From assembly GCA_002694855.1 (NCBI GenBank), contig NZNL01000092.1, positions 7,180 through 16,158 of the forward strand: a DNA stretch of 8,979 nt. Direction: 5' to 3'. This document shows, in pieces, positions 1 through 7,293 of the stretch. Source of the DNA: Gammaproteobacteria bacterium. GTDB taxonomy: Bacteria; Pseudomonadota; Gammaproteobacteria; Pseudomonadales; Pseudohongiellaceae. Position numbers and translations under genes: made by a program. Below the pieces are notes generated by a model. The model was not told where the DNA came from and did not search any database. It saw only the letters and a program-made list of their open reading frames with translations. Positions within the stretch are counted from its first letter, which is position 1, and every line of letters begins with the position of its first letter.

Positions 1-53
1 TCGACGCTTTGGAGGGCAGGTAGCATTGCGAACAGAGATACGTTCGTAGGGAA

Positions 54-1625
54 TTAACTTTGATCGAGCGTATAGGCAACAGCTTCAGCCTTCTTACCGG
101 CGGCCATCTGTTCTCGTTCCTGCTTGATATAGTCAGAGCGAACGCCCATTACATTCGAATAACGAATAGTGTAATGAATTTTATCCTCACTTATGAGCTG
201 CTCGGATAAGTCCCTGTCATAGGCGACAAGATCTTCATATTCTCTAAGCCAGGTTTCCCGGTTCATAGCTTCCACTTTTTCAACTAATCTCCGATAAATT
301 GGGGCGCACTCCCAATCGGTTTCCGCATTGACATACCAGTTACAGAGCTTGGACAGTTTGTCTAGAAACAAGTCATGTTCTTCACCGAACTTGAGGCAAG
401 AGCCGTCAAAATAATTTCCCTGGCCAGCGATTTTCGATTCATCGATAAGGGGTTTGGCAATCTCATATCCGGCGGTACCCTTGAAGGGAAAGAAAAGGGC
501 CCAACGGAATCGACCCATTTTCACCTTGGCGCATAAGTGAATCGTTTCCATGATTTCTTCGCGGGACTCATAAGGAAGTCCGAACATGATAAAAGCTGAG
601 CTGTGCAAATCGTAGGCATGTGCTGAATAAAACGAATGTTCAATCTGCTCGTTTTTCATATATCGTTTTAGTACCTCGCGACGCACTCGCGGACACCCAC
701 TCTCAAGGCCGAATTTCACAATAATACAGCCGGCCTCCTTGAGAGCCTTAGCGGCTACTTTGTCGAAACAATTCACATGGCCGTTTACAACAAAGGGCAC
801 ATTGACTTTATGTTTCTTGTAGGCTTCACAAAATTCTACGACATAGTTGGTATTCAGCGTAAATAGATCATCGTCAAAAATAAACGTGTTTATTTCCGGA
901 TTGTCTCTCACGAGTTTTTTCAAGTCTTCCATCATTACTTCAACCGGGAAGTGACGCAGAAAGTCTTTCACGTTTTTCGCTGCACCATCTTCGATATATT
1001 GATCGACGATTTCGATGTTAAAACAATAGGTACACTTGTAAGGGCAGCCGCGAGAAGTCAGGATCCCCATCCAGCCACGGGTTTCTTTCATGACAGCCTT
1101 CATGTCAAAGATGTCATAGTCTAATGGGGGTAATTTTTCCAGATCAGGAAAAGGTGCAACCGGGTTAGATACCGGTACACTCCCCATCCAAGAACGAAAA
1201 TTCGCCAGTGTGTGTGGTTGTGCTCCTTTCTCTAGTGCATCCATCAGTTCAAGGAGTGCCCAATCACCTTCTCCAACGCAAACATAATCAAACAGTTTTG
1301 ATTTGTGTACTTCATCAGGAACCATCGTGCAATGCACTCCCCCGATGGTCTGGATTAGTTTAGGCATAGCTTGCCTGATAGCTTTGCTTTGTTGCACAAC
1401 CCAGTCGTATTGTTGGGACATGACCGAGAAGCCAACAAGCCCCGGTTCCGTTTCTCGGATATAGTCGATTATTTCCTCACTACTGGGAACCGGTTTATAT
1501 TTTTCGGAAACGTGCATCAGATCCATTTCATGGCCCTTAGCATGCAGCACACCGGCTAGGGACGCGATACCGTGGTTGGTGCCTAGCGGGGCATCAATCT
1601 GTGGGTAGATCATCAGTATTTTCAT
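54..1625 (-). CDS. B12-binding domain radical SAM protein
   Basis: A 523-residue cytoplasmic enzyme with no signal peptide. Residues 1-140 look like a cobalamin-binding Rossmann domain, opening MKILMIYPQ and containing IGGVHCTMVPDEV (94-106), which matches the usual GGPHAT-PEE stretch. The radical SAM core follows, with the 4Fe-4S motif CPYKCTYC (Cys194, 198, 201), then FIFDDDLF (248-255), KFGLESG (304-310) and FGLPYESREE (348-357). These are standard landmarks of B12-dependent radical SAM enzymes, which methylate or rearrange unactivated carbons. The C-terminal 140 residues hold Cys410, Cys428 and Cys440 and match no domain I recognise, so the substrate is unknown. The ATG at 1623-1625 has AGG four bases upstream and overlaps the stop of a 20-codon ORF by ATGA. 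The neighbouring molybdenum hydroxylase is on the same strand, 338 bases away. Family call is firm; function is open. Confidence 0.93.
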   Translation of the reverse strand: MKILMIYPQIDAPLGTNHGIASLAGVLHAKGHEMDLMHVSEKYKPVPSSEEIIDYIRETEPGLVGFSVMSQQYDWVVQQSKAIRQAMPKLIQTIGGVHCTMVPDEVHKSKLFDYVCVGEGDWALLELMDALEKGAQPHTLANFRSWMGSVPVSNPVAPFPDLEKLPPLDYDIFDMKAVMKETRGWMGILTSRGCPYKCTYCFNIEIVDQYIEDGAAKNVKDFLRHFPVEVMMEDLKKLVRDNPEINTFIFDDDLFTLNTNYVVEFCEAYKKHKVNVPFVVNGHVNCFDKVAAKALKEAGCIIVKFGLESGCPRVRREVLKRYMKNEQIEHSFYSAHAYDLHSSAFIMFGLPYESREEIMETIHLCAKVKMGRFRWALFFPFKGTAGYEIAKPLIDESKIAGQGNYFDGSCLKFGEEHDLFLDKLSKLCNWYVNAETDWECAPIYRRLVEKVEAMNRETWLREYEDLVAYDRDLSEQLISEDKIHYTIRYSNVMGVRSDYIKQEREQMAAGKKAEAVAYTLDQS

Positions 1626-1684
1626 ATAGCCTGAATTCTCTCAAAAAGGGCCAGAGCTCGGGTCTCTGCGCCAGAGTCTAACAT
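1622..1684 (-). CDS. Candidate 20-codon leader peptide upstream of the radical SAM gene
   Basis: An ATG at 1684-1682 opens a 20-codon frame (start MLDSGAETRA, end LFERIQAI) that stops at TGA 1624-1622. Its stop overlaps the ATG of the radical SAM gene in the classic ATGA arrangement, which usually marks translational coupling. An in-frame TAA lies only four codons before the ATG, so this is not the tail of a longer intact gene in this frame. No clear Shine-Dalgarno precedes it. The frame runs straight through the alternative hairpins described in the next entry, which is what a transcription-attenuation leader would do. A frame this short is common by chance, so the case rests on the overlap and the hairpins together. 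It could also be the eroded C-terminus of a lost gene. No function is assigned. Confidence 0.28.
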   Translation of the reverse strand: MLDSGAETRALALFERIQAI

Positions 1685-1752
1685 TGATTGTTGGCTTTAA
1701 TAATAAGTGAACAGCGGATTATTAACTTTATCGGTCAAATATCCTGAATTCT
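1630..1752. repeat. 10-base direct repeat CCTGAATTCT, two copies
   Basis: CCTGAATTCT occurs at 1630-1639 and again at 1743-1752, 113 bases apart, bracketing the leader ORF and hairpins. One copy lies inside the last codons of the leader ORF. It could be a trace of a small duplication or deletion event, a pair of protein-binding sites, or chance. Confidence 0.2.
1643..1676 (-). terminator. Terminator-like hairpin with competing upstream hairpin (attenuator-like)
   Basis: Read on the minus strand, GGCgCAGAG (1672-1664) pairs with CTCTGGCC (1656-1649) around the loop ACCCGAG. This makes an eight-pair stem with one bulged G, followed directly by C and five T (1648-1643), the look of a Rho-independent terminator. 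The same CAGAG (1668-1664) can instead pair with CTCTG at 1676-1672 across a three-base GCG loop, which would prevent the terminator stem. The T-run ends only 17 bases before the radical SAM ATG, so any minus-strand transcript starting upstream must cross this element to express the gene. It may simply end transcripts from the molybdenum hydroxylase gene, or it may act conditionally. There is no T-run on the other side, so it is one-directional. Confidence 0.4.
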
Positions 1753-1953
1753 TGTGCGGTATTGCAGGGTTTAGCAGGCCACGGGCCCACTAAAGTCTGG
1801 TCTGTAATGAGAATAGGAAATACAAGTCAGGGCGATTCGGCTGGCGTGGCTAAGACTGCCATCAATCTACTTCACGGAAATTTTAATAATTTCCTGATGG
1901 AAGGCCCTTATCAGAACTACATGGTTGAAGTATTTAATGTTCCCGAAGAATAA
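1726..1953 (+). pseudogene. Unidentified plus-strand open frame, possible gene fragment
   Basis: This frame is open from just after a TAA at 1723-1725 to a TAA at 1951-1953, about 75 codons. Possible starts are TTG at 1762 (63 residues) and ATG at 1807 (48 residues); neither has a Shine-Dalgarno. The translation reads like protein rather than a random shadow, with stretches such as HGNFNNFLMEG, PYQNYMVEVF and a clean end in NVPEE. It does not lie opposite a real gene, so it is not explained as an antisense shadow. I do not recognise the family. The lack of a start signal, and its position between two genes of opposite orientation, favour the C-terminal remnant of a lost plus-strand gene. A small real protein or a chance frame remain possible. 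Confidence 0.25.
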
Positions 1954-1962
1954 CTTTAGGGA

Positions 1963-4371
1963 TTAAGTTGTATTCGTCTGAACCCGACCGTGAGATTGTG
2001 TCCGACTACTTGCGAAGTTAACGATCATGTCGGCAGTTACCGGTACGCGGTTGAATAAGTGACCGCCAAGGGCATCTGAGATAGCACACAACAGTGCCGC
2101 TGCGGCACAGCCCTGAATCGGTTCGCCTATGCCTTTTGCTCCGACTGGATTCTGTGGGTCTGGAATATCCATAGCCGCCCAGTCCATTGGGGTCGGTGAG
2201 TCGAGATAAGTTGGGAGTTTGGAGTTGTGAAAGCCAACTGATGCTGGCAAGCCATTCTGAGGATCGTAAGCGTGGCGCTCATAGCCTGCCATCCCGAAAC
2301 CCATCACTGCCGCGCTCTTGACTTGAATCTCGAGCCCACGGGGGTGGATCACGGTGCCGCAGTCGGCTACACCAAGATAATCTAATATCTCATACTTACC
2401 GGTTTCCAGATCCAACTCAATCTGGATGAATCCGGCGGCCAAGGCGGGAACAGTCCCTTCTTTTTCGAGATTGTCTTTAGCAACACCGATGAGTCCGGTT
2501 CCGGCCAGAGCCTGTACCGAGCGACTTGTCATAGAGTTGATATCTTCAGGTACATATTGCCCGCTGTATTTACCACGCAATTCAATGGCTCGTGCTGCAG
2601 CATTGGCATAAGTTATGAAAATGGAAGGATCGGATTTTAGGTAAACACGTTCATCGGCTATGTCGTAATCTGACGGTGAGCCTCCCAAGTCAATGGCAGC
2701 AATTTCCAGTAGTTTTTCCAAGGCATCTATGGCGGCTACATAGTTGGTTCGGGTCATGGTAAAGGAGGTGTTACTGCCAAATTGTCCTAGGTTCCAAGGG
2801 AGGTGACGGCGGCTATCGCCGCGTTCGATAACACAATTGTCCCAATTACATTTCAAGATTTCCGCTGCGACGCGGGAGGTGCCTGTGTGGGAATAAGTTC
2901 CGAGATTACCTACACCGGTATGAATATGCAGTTTGCCGTCCGGGGTAAGGCGCACCAAACCGTCGAACCCACTACTACCAGCTGAGTGGTAGGCTTGTCC
3001 TACACCGACGCCAATTACTTTACTTCCATTGCGTTGTCCACTTTGAGCCCGTTTCGTTTCCCAACCAAATTGTTCAGCACCTATTTGTAGTGCCTCACCT
3101 AGATGGGAGCTGGTAAGTGAACTGTTATTTGGCCCATAACGGTCATTACTGGTTGGTGCATTGATTTGGCGGATAGCTAGTGGATCCATTCCTAATTCAC
3201 GAGCCGCCCTGTCTAACAAAGGTTCTATGACCGCATGAATCTGATTTTGACCAGGTCCTCTTTGAGGCCCTTTAAGCGGAGTGTTAGTAAATATTGGGAT
3301 GCCACGGAACCGCATAGCTTCTGGTTGATACACCAGTGAAACAGCGTCTCCAGCGGATAGCCAATCTCCAAATCCCGAGTTACCGCCATTGTCCTGAATG
3401 ACATAGAGATCTACGGCATTTATTCGGCCATCGGCTCGAAATCCTATTTTCACGTGACCCTGGAAACCGTGACGAGCGGAACCGATGTAGTACTCTTCTT
3501 CGCGACTAATACGCAACATCACCGGCCTGGCTGTCAGACGCGCTAGATGTGCCGGGATAGACATTTGTGGGTAAGGTCCACCTTTGGACCCAAATCCGCC
3601 ACCGCAGTATTCCGCCACAAACACCAAATTTGCTGGATCAATACCGATATATCCGGCTAACCCAGGGACAGGAAAACTCTGACTTTGGCTGGACCCATAC
3701 ACGAAGCACTTGCCGTTTTCCCAGTATGCGAGCGCAGATCGCGGTTCCATGGAATTATGGGAAAAGCTTGCCGTGACAAAACTTTCGCTCACCACATAAG
3801 CGGCGTCTGCAAAACCAGTTTCAAGGTTTCCGACACTCCACTCTCGTGCAGCTTCACCCTCAGGCATCTCACCATCTTTAATAGCTTGTATGTCCTGCTC
3901 CGACCAGTGAATGGACTTGAATTCATCTTGCATCGTTGAATTACCAACATTTCCCTGCTGGCGTGCATGAGGACCATCAGGCTGCAGGCTGCTAACCGGA
4001 TCCACGGTGAAAGGCAACGCTTCGAAATCAAAATTTATCGCTTCAATTGCATTTTCCGCAATCTGCTCATTGATGGCGGCAACAGCCAGAATGGGGTCTC
4101 CTACATACGACGGTTCATTGGTAAGAATCGGGTTGGCAAGGTTTGGCATTTGCGGGACGTCGTCGGCTGTAAGAATGGCAACCACTCCTTCCATCTGTAG
4201 GGCCTTGGAAACGTCGAGGTTTAGTATGCGCGCGTGGGGCACCGGGCTTGTGAGTAACCGGGCATAGAGCATTCCATCTACTTTAAAATCCTCTGCAAAC
4301 TTAGCCTTGCCAGTGACCTTCGCGTGAACATCTGGTGGAGTGAAATCTTTACCAATAAGCTTGTAGGCCAT
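1963..4371 (-). CDS. Xanthine dehydrogenase/CO dehydrogenase-family molybdopterin-binding subunit
   Basis: An 802-residue catalytic subunit of a molybdenum hydroxylase, a family that hydroxylates aldehydes, N-heterocycles, CO or related compounds using water. The N-terminal domain has VTGKAKFAEDF (19-29) and VPHARI (44-49), the usual start of the aldehyde oxidase a/b-hammerhead domain. Then come NSMEPR (206-211), the GGGFGSK loop (257-263), GPQRGPGQNQ (368-377) followed by the E-x3-D-x2-A-x2-LGMDP helix, and GAKGIGEP with the catalytic Glu750. The loop usually reading GQG is LGTYSHT here (490-496), so the Gln that normally contacts the cofactor is not evident. No Tat or Sec signal is seen, so a cytoplasmic location is likely. 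The ATG at 4371 has GAGGA six bases upstream. No 2Fe-2S, FAD or maturation gene is adjacent. The substrate is unknown. Confidence 0.93.
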   Translation of the reverse strand: MAYKLIGKDFTPPDVHAKVTGKAKFAEDFKVDGMLYARLLTSPVPHARILNLDVSKALQMEGVVAILTADDVPQMPNLANPILTNEPSYVGDPILAVAAINEQIAENAIEAINFDFEALPFTVDPVSSLQPDGPHARQQGNVGNSTMQDEFKSIHWSEQDIQAIKDGEMPEGEAAREWSVGNLETGFADAAYVVSESFVTASFSHNSMEPRSALAYWENGKCFVYGSSQSQSFPVPGLAGYIGIDPANLVFVAEYCGGGFGSKGGPYPQMSIPAHLARLTARPVMLRISREEEYYIGSARHGFQGHVKIGFRADGRINAVDLYVIQDNGGNSGFGDWLSAGDAVSLVYQPEAMRFRGIPIFTNTPLKGPQRGPGQNQIHAVIEPLLDRAARELGMDPLAIRQINAPTSNDRYGPNNSSLTSSHLGEALQIGAEQFGWETKRAQSGQRNGSKVIGVGVGQAYHSAGSSGFDGLVRLTPDGKLHIHTGVGNLGTYSHTGTSRVAAEILKCNWDNCVIERGDSRRHLPWNLGQFGSNTSFTMTRTNYVAAIDALEKLLEIAAIDLGGSPSDYDIADERVYLKSDPSIFITYANAAARAIELRGKYSGQYVPEDINSMTSRSVQALAGTGLIGVAKDNLEKEGTVPALAAGFIQIELDLETGKYEILDYLGVADCGTVIHPRGLEIQVKSAAVMGFGMAGYERHAYDPQNGLPASVGFHNSKLPTYLDSPTPMDWAAMDIPDPQNPVGAKGIGEPIQGCAAAALLCAISDALGGHLFNRVPVTADMIVNFASSRTQSHGRVQTNTT

Positions 4372-4377
4372 AATCAG

Positions 4378-4405
4378 TCCTCACGGTTTTTCATATTTTA
4401 TAGCA
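4378..4405 (-). promoter_or_regulatory. Extended -10 promoter and RBS of the molybdenum hydroxylase gene
   Basis: On the minus strand TGC TATAAA (4405-4397) is an extended -10 matching TGn TATAAT in all but the last base. The -35 is poor (best TTCTCT at 4424-4419, 13 bases before the TGC), which extended -10 promoters tolerate. Transcription would start near 4390, leaving a leader of about 19 bases that carries GAGGA (4382-4378), spaced six bases from the ATG. This suggests the gene is transcribed separately from the cupin gene 175 bases upstream. I see no convincing terminator in 4406-4546. Confidence 0.35.
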
Positions 4406-4546
4406 TAAGTAGCAGGATAGAGAATGTCCATCGAAATGAATAGCTGGAGCTTACGGCGAAGGTTCCAATTGATAAAGTGAACTTGACCCTTTACCTTGCC
4501 ACGGGCAGGCCTATCTAATCTTGGATCAATTTAAGGGTTCGATAAG

Positions 4547-5269
4547 TTATTCACGCCCTTCGTTAATAGCCACGGCAACGGTAGTCTGGCCTTTGTTTTG
4601 AATAGTGAAAGGAGACTCCGCATCCCGCCAAGCCCAGTCGCCGGCCATGTCTAGCTCAGTCGTAATTCCATCTTCTCGTGTCACATGCACGGTACCCTCG
4701 GTACCCTGGACAATTACAGTAGGATTGTGGTGGTTTTGCAATAATGTTTCTTCGCCGGGATCAAGTTCTATGCGGTGGGAGCGAAACCAGGAATTTTCGA
4801 TCTGAGGATTGGAGGACATGCCTGATGGTCTGTCTGTTGGCTCGCCTGCAATGCCGTTACCACCATTTACCAGCGCAATAATCCGCAACAGACCCGGTCC
4901 GCCATTGGATACGTTGTGAGTTAGGGGCGTAGTCGCGTAATCTGTGATCGCTCTTACAGTGCCGTTGCTCGGACCAGCTCCACTTCTGATTGAAGTCAGC
5001 AGGATTGCCTGATCATGTATATGCTGGAAGGACTCATCACCAGGGTTTACCTGCACGTCCAACAGGAACAAACTGCCTGCCCTGTGCACAGTCCGATGAC
5101 GGGGTTCCTGCAATAAGTGTACGACTTTTTCCTCCGACAGATCGGTTTCCTGGGCAATTATACTTGGCTTCATTTTACCCAGCGATATATCCAAAGCGGT
5201 TAGCACTAGTGCCGCCAATAGCAGGCTAGAAGAGGTTTTGAGTAGTGGTTTTAAGGCAATCTTAATCAT
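4547..5269 (-). CDS. Exported two-domain cupin-like protein
   Basis: 240 residues beginning with a Sec-type signal: Lys-rich start, hydrophobic segment about 14-30, and a likely cut after the IIAQ region near residue 40, or the segment may stay as an anchor. Two cupin-like halves follow. The first has VNPGDESFQHIHDQ (74-87) with His83 and His85, then LTHNVSN (116-122) with His118, a plausible metal triad. The second has LDPGEETLLQNHHNP (169-183) with His180 and His181, and a barrel ending WAWRDAESPFTIQN (212-225) that lacks the usual motif-2 histidine. Cupins of this kind may be enzymes or binding proteins; no substrate can be read. The ATG has GGAG five bases upstream and lies 23 bases after the PQQ dehydrogenase stop, so the two are almost certainly co-transcribed. 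Role inferred: periplasmic partner of that oxidation step. Confidence 0.82.
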   Translation of the reverse strand: MIKIALKPLLKTSSSLLLAALVLTALDISLGKMKPSIIAQETDLSEEKVVHLLQEPRHRTVHRAGSLFLLDVQVNPGDESFQHIHDQAILLTSIRSGAGPSNGTVRAITDYATTPLTHNVSNGGPGLLRIIALVNGGNGIAGEPTDRPSGMSSNPQIENSWFRSHRIELDPGEETLLQNHHNPTVIVQGTEGTVHVTREDGITTELDMAGDWAWRDAESPFTIQNKGQTTVAVAINEGRE

Positions 5270-5292
5270 GTCTGCTCCAATTTGTTGTTTTA

Positions 5293-7266
5293 TTAGTTAC
5301 TGGTAGTACCAGGTAGGGCAAATGACAGAAGTTCAGCATCATTATTACGCCCACCTCCGGCGATGGCAATGTATTGCTTATTTTGTATCTGATAGCTCAT
5401 GATGGGGCCATGCAGGCGCAAGGCAACATTGACTTCACCGATAAGTTCACCTGTTGCTTTATCGTGAGCAACCAAGATTGAACCGGTTTCCTCCGGGCCG
5501 ATTTCGTCCTTGGCTGCCAGGTAAGAAATTAATAAAGTCTTGGTGATCAGAATACCACCTTCGGCAACAACATCGTTGAAACCAGTGCCTAGTGGCCCCA
5601 GGTCCAAGTCGGCAATATCCGGATGGTCGGTGGGCCCTTTGCCAAAGGGTATCTGCCAAACGTGTTCGCCGGAGTTAAGATCTATGGCGGTAATTCGTCG
5701 GTAGGGTGGTTTTACCAGAGGTAATCCACGTGGCCCGGCTGTGCGGGTATATTGAATCACATAGGGCCAGTCTGAAGTTCCATCAGGGGGTTCCACCAAA
5801 GCCATGCCAATTGGTCTGGTGACTGACTGGATATAAAGGGTCTGAGTTTCAGGATCCATGGAAGCTCCCGGGAAATTAGCCCCGCCACCGGCTCCGGGAA
5901 CGACATAGGTTGAAGTTTTTCCATCGTGGCCTTGCACGATAGGTGGTGTGAAGATATCGCCGAGCACGAAGTTTTTCGCGATCTCCAATGCCTCTTCCCT
6001 GATTTCTGGAGTGAAGTCCACCAGATCTTCCTCTGTCGCGCCAATTCTCTCGAAGGGTAAAGGCCACGTTGGGATAGGTTGTGTTGGATGAGCGCGCTCA
6101 CCAGGAACCGTGCTTGGCGGCACAGGTCGCTCTTCGATAGGCCATACCGGCTCTCCGGTCACCCGGTCGAAAACATAGGTGAAGCCGGTCTTGGAAACCT
6201 GGGCCACGGCTTTGATAGGCCTTCCGTCGACAATAATATCAATGAGATTCGGAGCCGACGCAATATCATAATCCCATAACCCATGATGTACCGTCTGGAA
6301 ATGCCAGACCCGTTCGCCCGTTTCCGCATCGAGACATATGATGCTCTCAGCATATACGTTTTCACCTAGCCGTTTGCCACCCCAATAATCGTTAGTAGGT
6401 GTGGAGGTAGGTAGATAAACCAAGCCCAGTTCATCGTCCGCTGCCATGTATGTCCAGACATTGGTGTTGCCCGCTGTCTGCCACGAGTCCTCTTCCCACG
6501 TTTCATTATAGTCTTCACCAGGTTGGGGAATTGTATTGAAGCGCCACTTGAATTCACCGGTGCGAGTATCATAGGCGCGCACATGACCGGGAGGGCTGCG
6601 GTTGCTCATGATGTAGTCGAAGATCTTCGAGCCTACAATCAAGGTATTGCCAACAGCAATGGGTGGTGCACCGTGGGTAATGTTGCGCATCTCGAACTCT
6701 AGGCGGCCCAGATTCTGAGTAAGATCTATGAAGCCATTATTGCCAAAATCAGGATCAGGTTGGCCGGTGTGAATATCTATAGACACCAACTGCTTACCAA
6801 GAGTGGCCAGAAAAATGCGTTCTACCTCCCCGTCGGTCCAGTATTCGATGCCACGAGTTTGCACAGGCGAGAAATTCGGAGGGCCTAGCTTATAGCTTTC
6901 AGGATCGAACAGCCATAACTCTTCTCCTGTGGTTGGGTCAAGGGCGACTACCTGTCCATGGTTTGTGTTGGTATACATGACGTTATTAACTAAAAGCGGA
7001 GTGGCACGATAGTCCCCAGTGGGATACAACATCGAGTCTGGAATGCGCTTGTCTGCCGACTCCCAACGCCAGGCTATCTCCAGTTGTTCGAAGTTATCCG
7101 CATTAATCTGATCCAGGGCCGCATATTTCGAGGAAGAATGGTCAGCACCGTGGTGGTGCCACTGGCCATCAGTGTCGGACTGTGACTGCTCGTTGCTCTC
7201 TTCCGTACAGCAGGTCAGAACCACCAACAGGCCAGCAAATAAAAGCGAGGGTTTTAATTTGGTCAT
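5293..7266 (-). CDS. PQQ-dependent dehydrogenase (quinoprotein, glucose dehydrogenase-like)
   Basis: A periplasmic quinoprotein that oxidises an alcohol or sugar using pyrroloquinoline quinone. From the ATG at 7266 it is 657 residues. An alternative ATG at 7290, three bases after the upstream stop, adds eight residues; I prefer 7266 because it gives a clean signal (MTKLKPSLLFAGLLVVLTCC) and a GGGAAG five bases upstream. The propeller shows repeated tryptophan-docking motifs: ALDPTTGEELW (108-118), AYDTRTGEFKW (231-241), CLDAETGERVW (311-321), VFDRVTGEPVW (365-375), AIDLNSGEHVW (527-537). HHGLWDYD (327-334) and GAGGGANFPGASMDP (458-472) are family signatures. There is no CxxCH haem motif and no vicinal Cys pair in the propeller, so it is not a quinohaemoprotein or classic methanol dehydrogenase. 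The LTCC end of the signal suggests a lipoprotein with an atypical lipobox. Substrate unknown. Confidence 0.93.
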   Translation of the reverse strand: MTKLKPSLLFAGLLVVLTCCTEESNEQSQSDTDGQWHHHGADHSSSKYAALDQINADNFEQLEIAWRWESADKRIPDSMLYPTGDYRATPLLVNNVMYTNTNHGQVVALDPTTGEELWLFDPESYKLGPPNFSPVQTRGIEYWTDGEVERIFLATLGKQLVSIDIHTGQPDPDFGNNGFIDLTQNLGRLEFEMRNITHGAPPIAVGNTLIVGSKIFDYIMSNRSPPGHVRAYDTRTGEFKWRFNTIPQPGEDYNETWEEDSWQTAGNTNVWTYMAADDELGLVYLPTSTPTNDYWGGKRLGENVYAESIICLDAETGERVWHFQTVHHGLWDYDIASAPNLIDIIVDGRPIKAVAQVSKTGFTYVFDRVTGEPVWPIEERPVPPSTVPGERAHPTQPIPTWPLPFERIGATEEDLVDFTPEIREEALEIAKNFVLGDIFTPPIVQGHDGKTSTYVVPGAGGGANFPGASMDPETQTLYIQSVTRPIGMALVEPPDGTSDWPYVIQYTRTAGPRGLPLVKPPYRRITAIDLNSGEHVWQIPFGKGPTDHPDIADLDLGPLGTGFNDVVAEGGILITKTLLISYLAAKDEIGPEETGSILVAHDKATGELIGEVNVALRLHGPIMSYQIQNKQYIAIAGGGRNNDAELLSFALPGTTSN

Positions 7267-7293
7267 GGTTGCTTCCCGGTACTGAGTCATCGG

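Larger units (their letters stand above)
1626..1962. other. 337-base interval between radical SAM and molybdenum hydroxylase genes
   Basis: No full-length gene lies here. It holds the candidate leader ORF, the terminator-like hairpin, a 10-base direct repeat and an unidentified plus-strand open frame, each listed separately. A weak extended -10 (TGT TAGACT, minus strand, 1683-1675) lies close to the leader ORF start, but it has no convincing -35 and would overlap the ORF, so I do not call it as a promoter. The radical SAM gene must be served either by a promoter here that I cannot place or by read-through from the molybdenum hydroxylase gene. Confidence 0.5.

Noticed and set aside
29..46. Inverted repeat CGAAC/GTTCG after the radical SAM gene
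   Set aside because: A five-pair stem with an eight-base loop and no T-run on either strand is not a credible terminator.
1..57. Plus-strand frame open from the window edge to TAA at 55-57 (ending DTFVGN)
   Set aside because: It could be the tail of a convergent gene, but 18 codons are too few to support a call.
3567..4267. Several overlapping open frames of 69-86 codons on both strands
   Set aside because: They lie wholly inside the molybdenum hydroxylase gene in other frames, with no start signals or protein-like composition.
4406..4546. Possible terminator between the cupin and molybdenum hydroxylase genes
   Set aside because: Only a four-pair TGCC/GGCA stem with no following T-run was found.
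5757..6584. Alternative frames of 63-114 codons inside the PQQ dehydrogenase gene
   Set aside because: The true frame carries continuous propeller motifs throughout this stretch; these are shadows.
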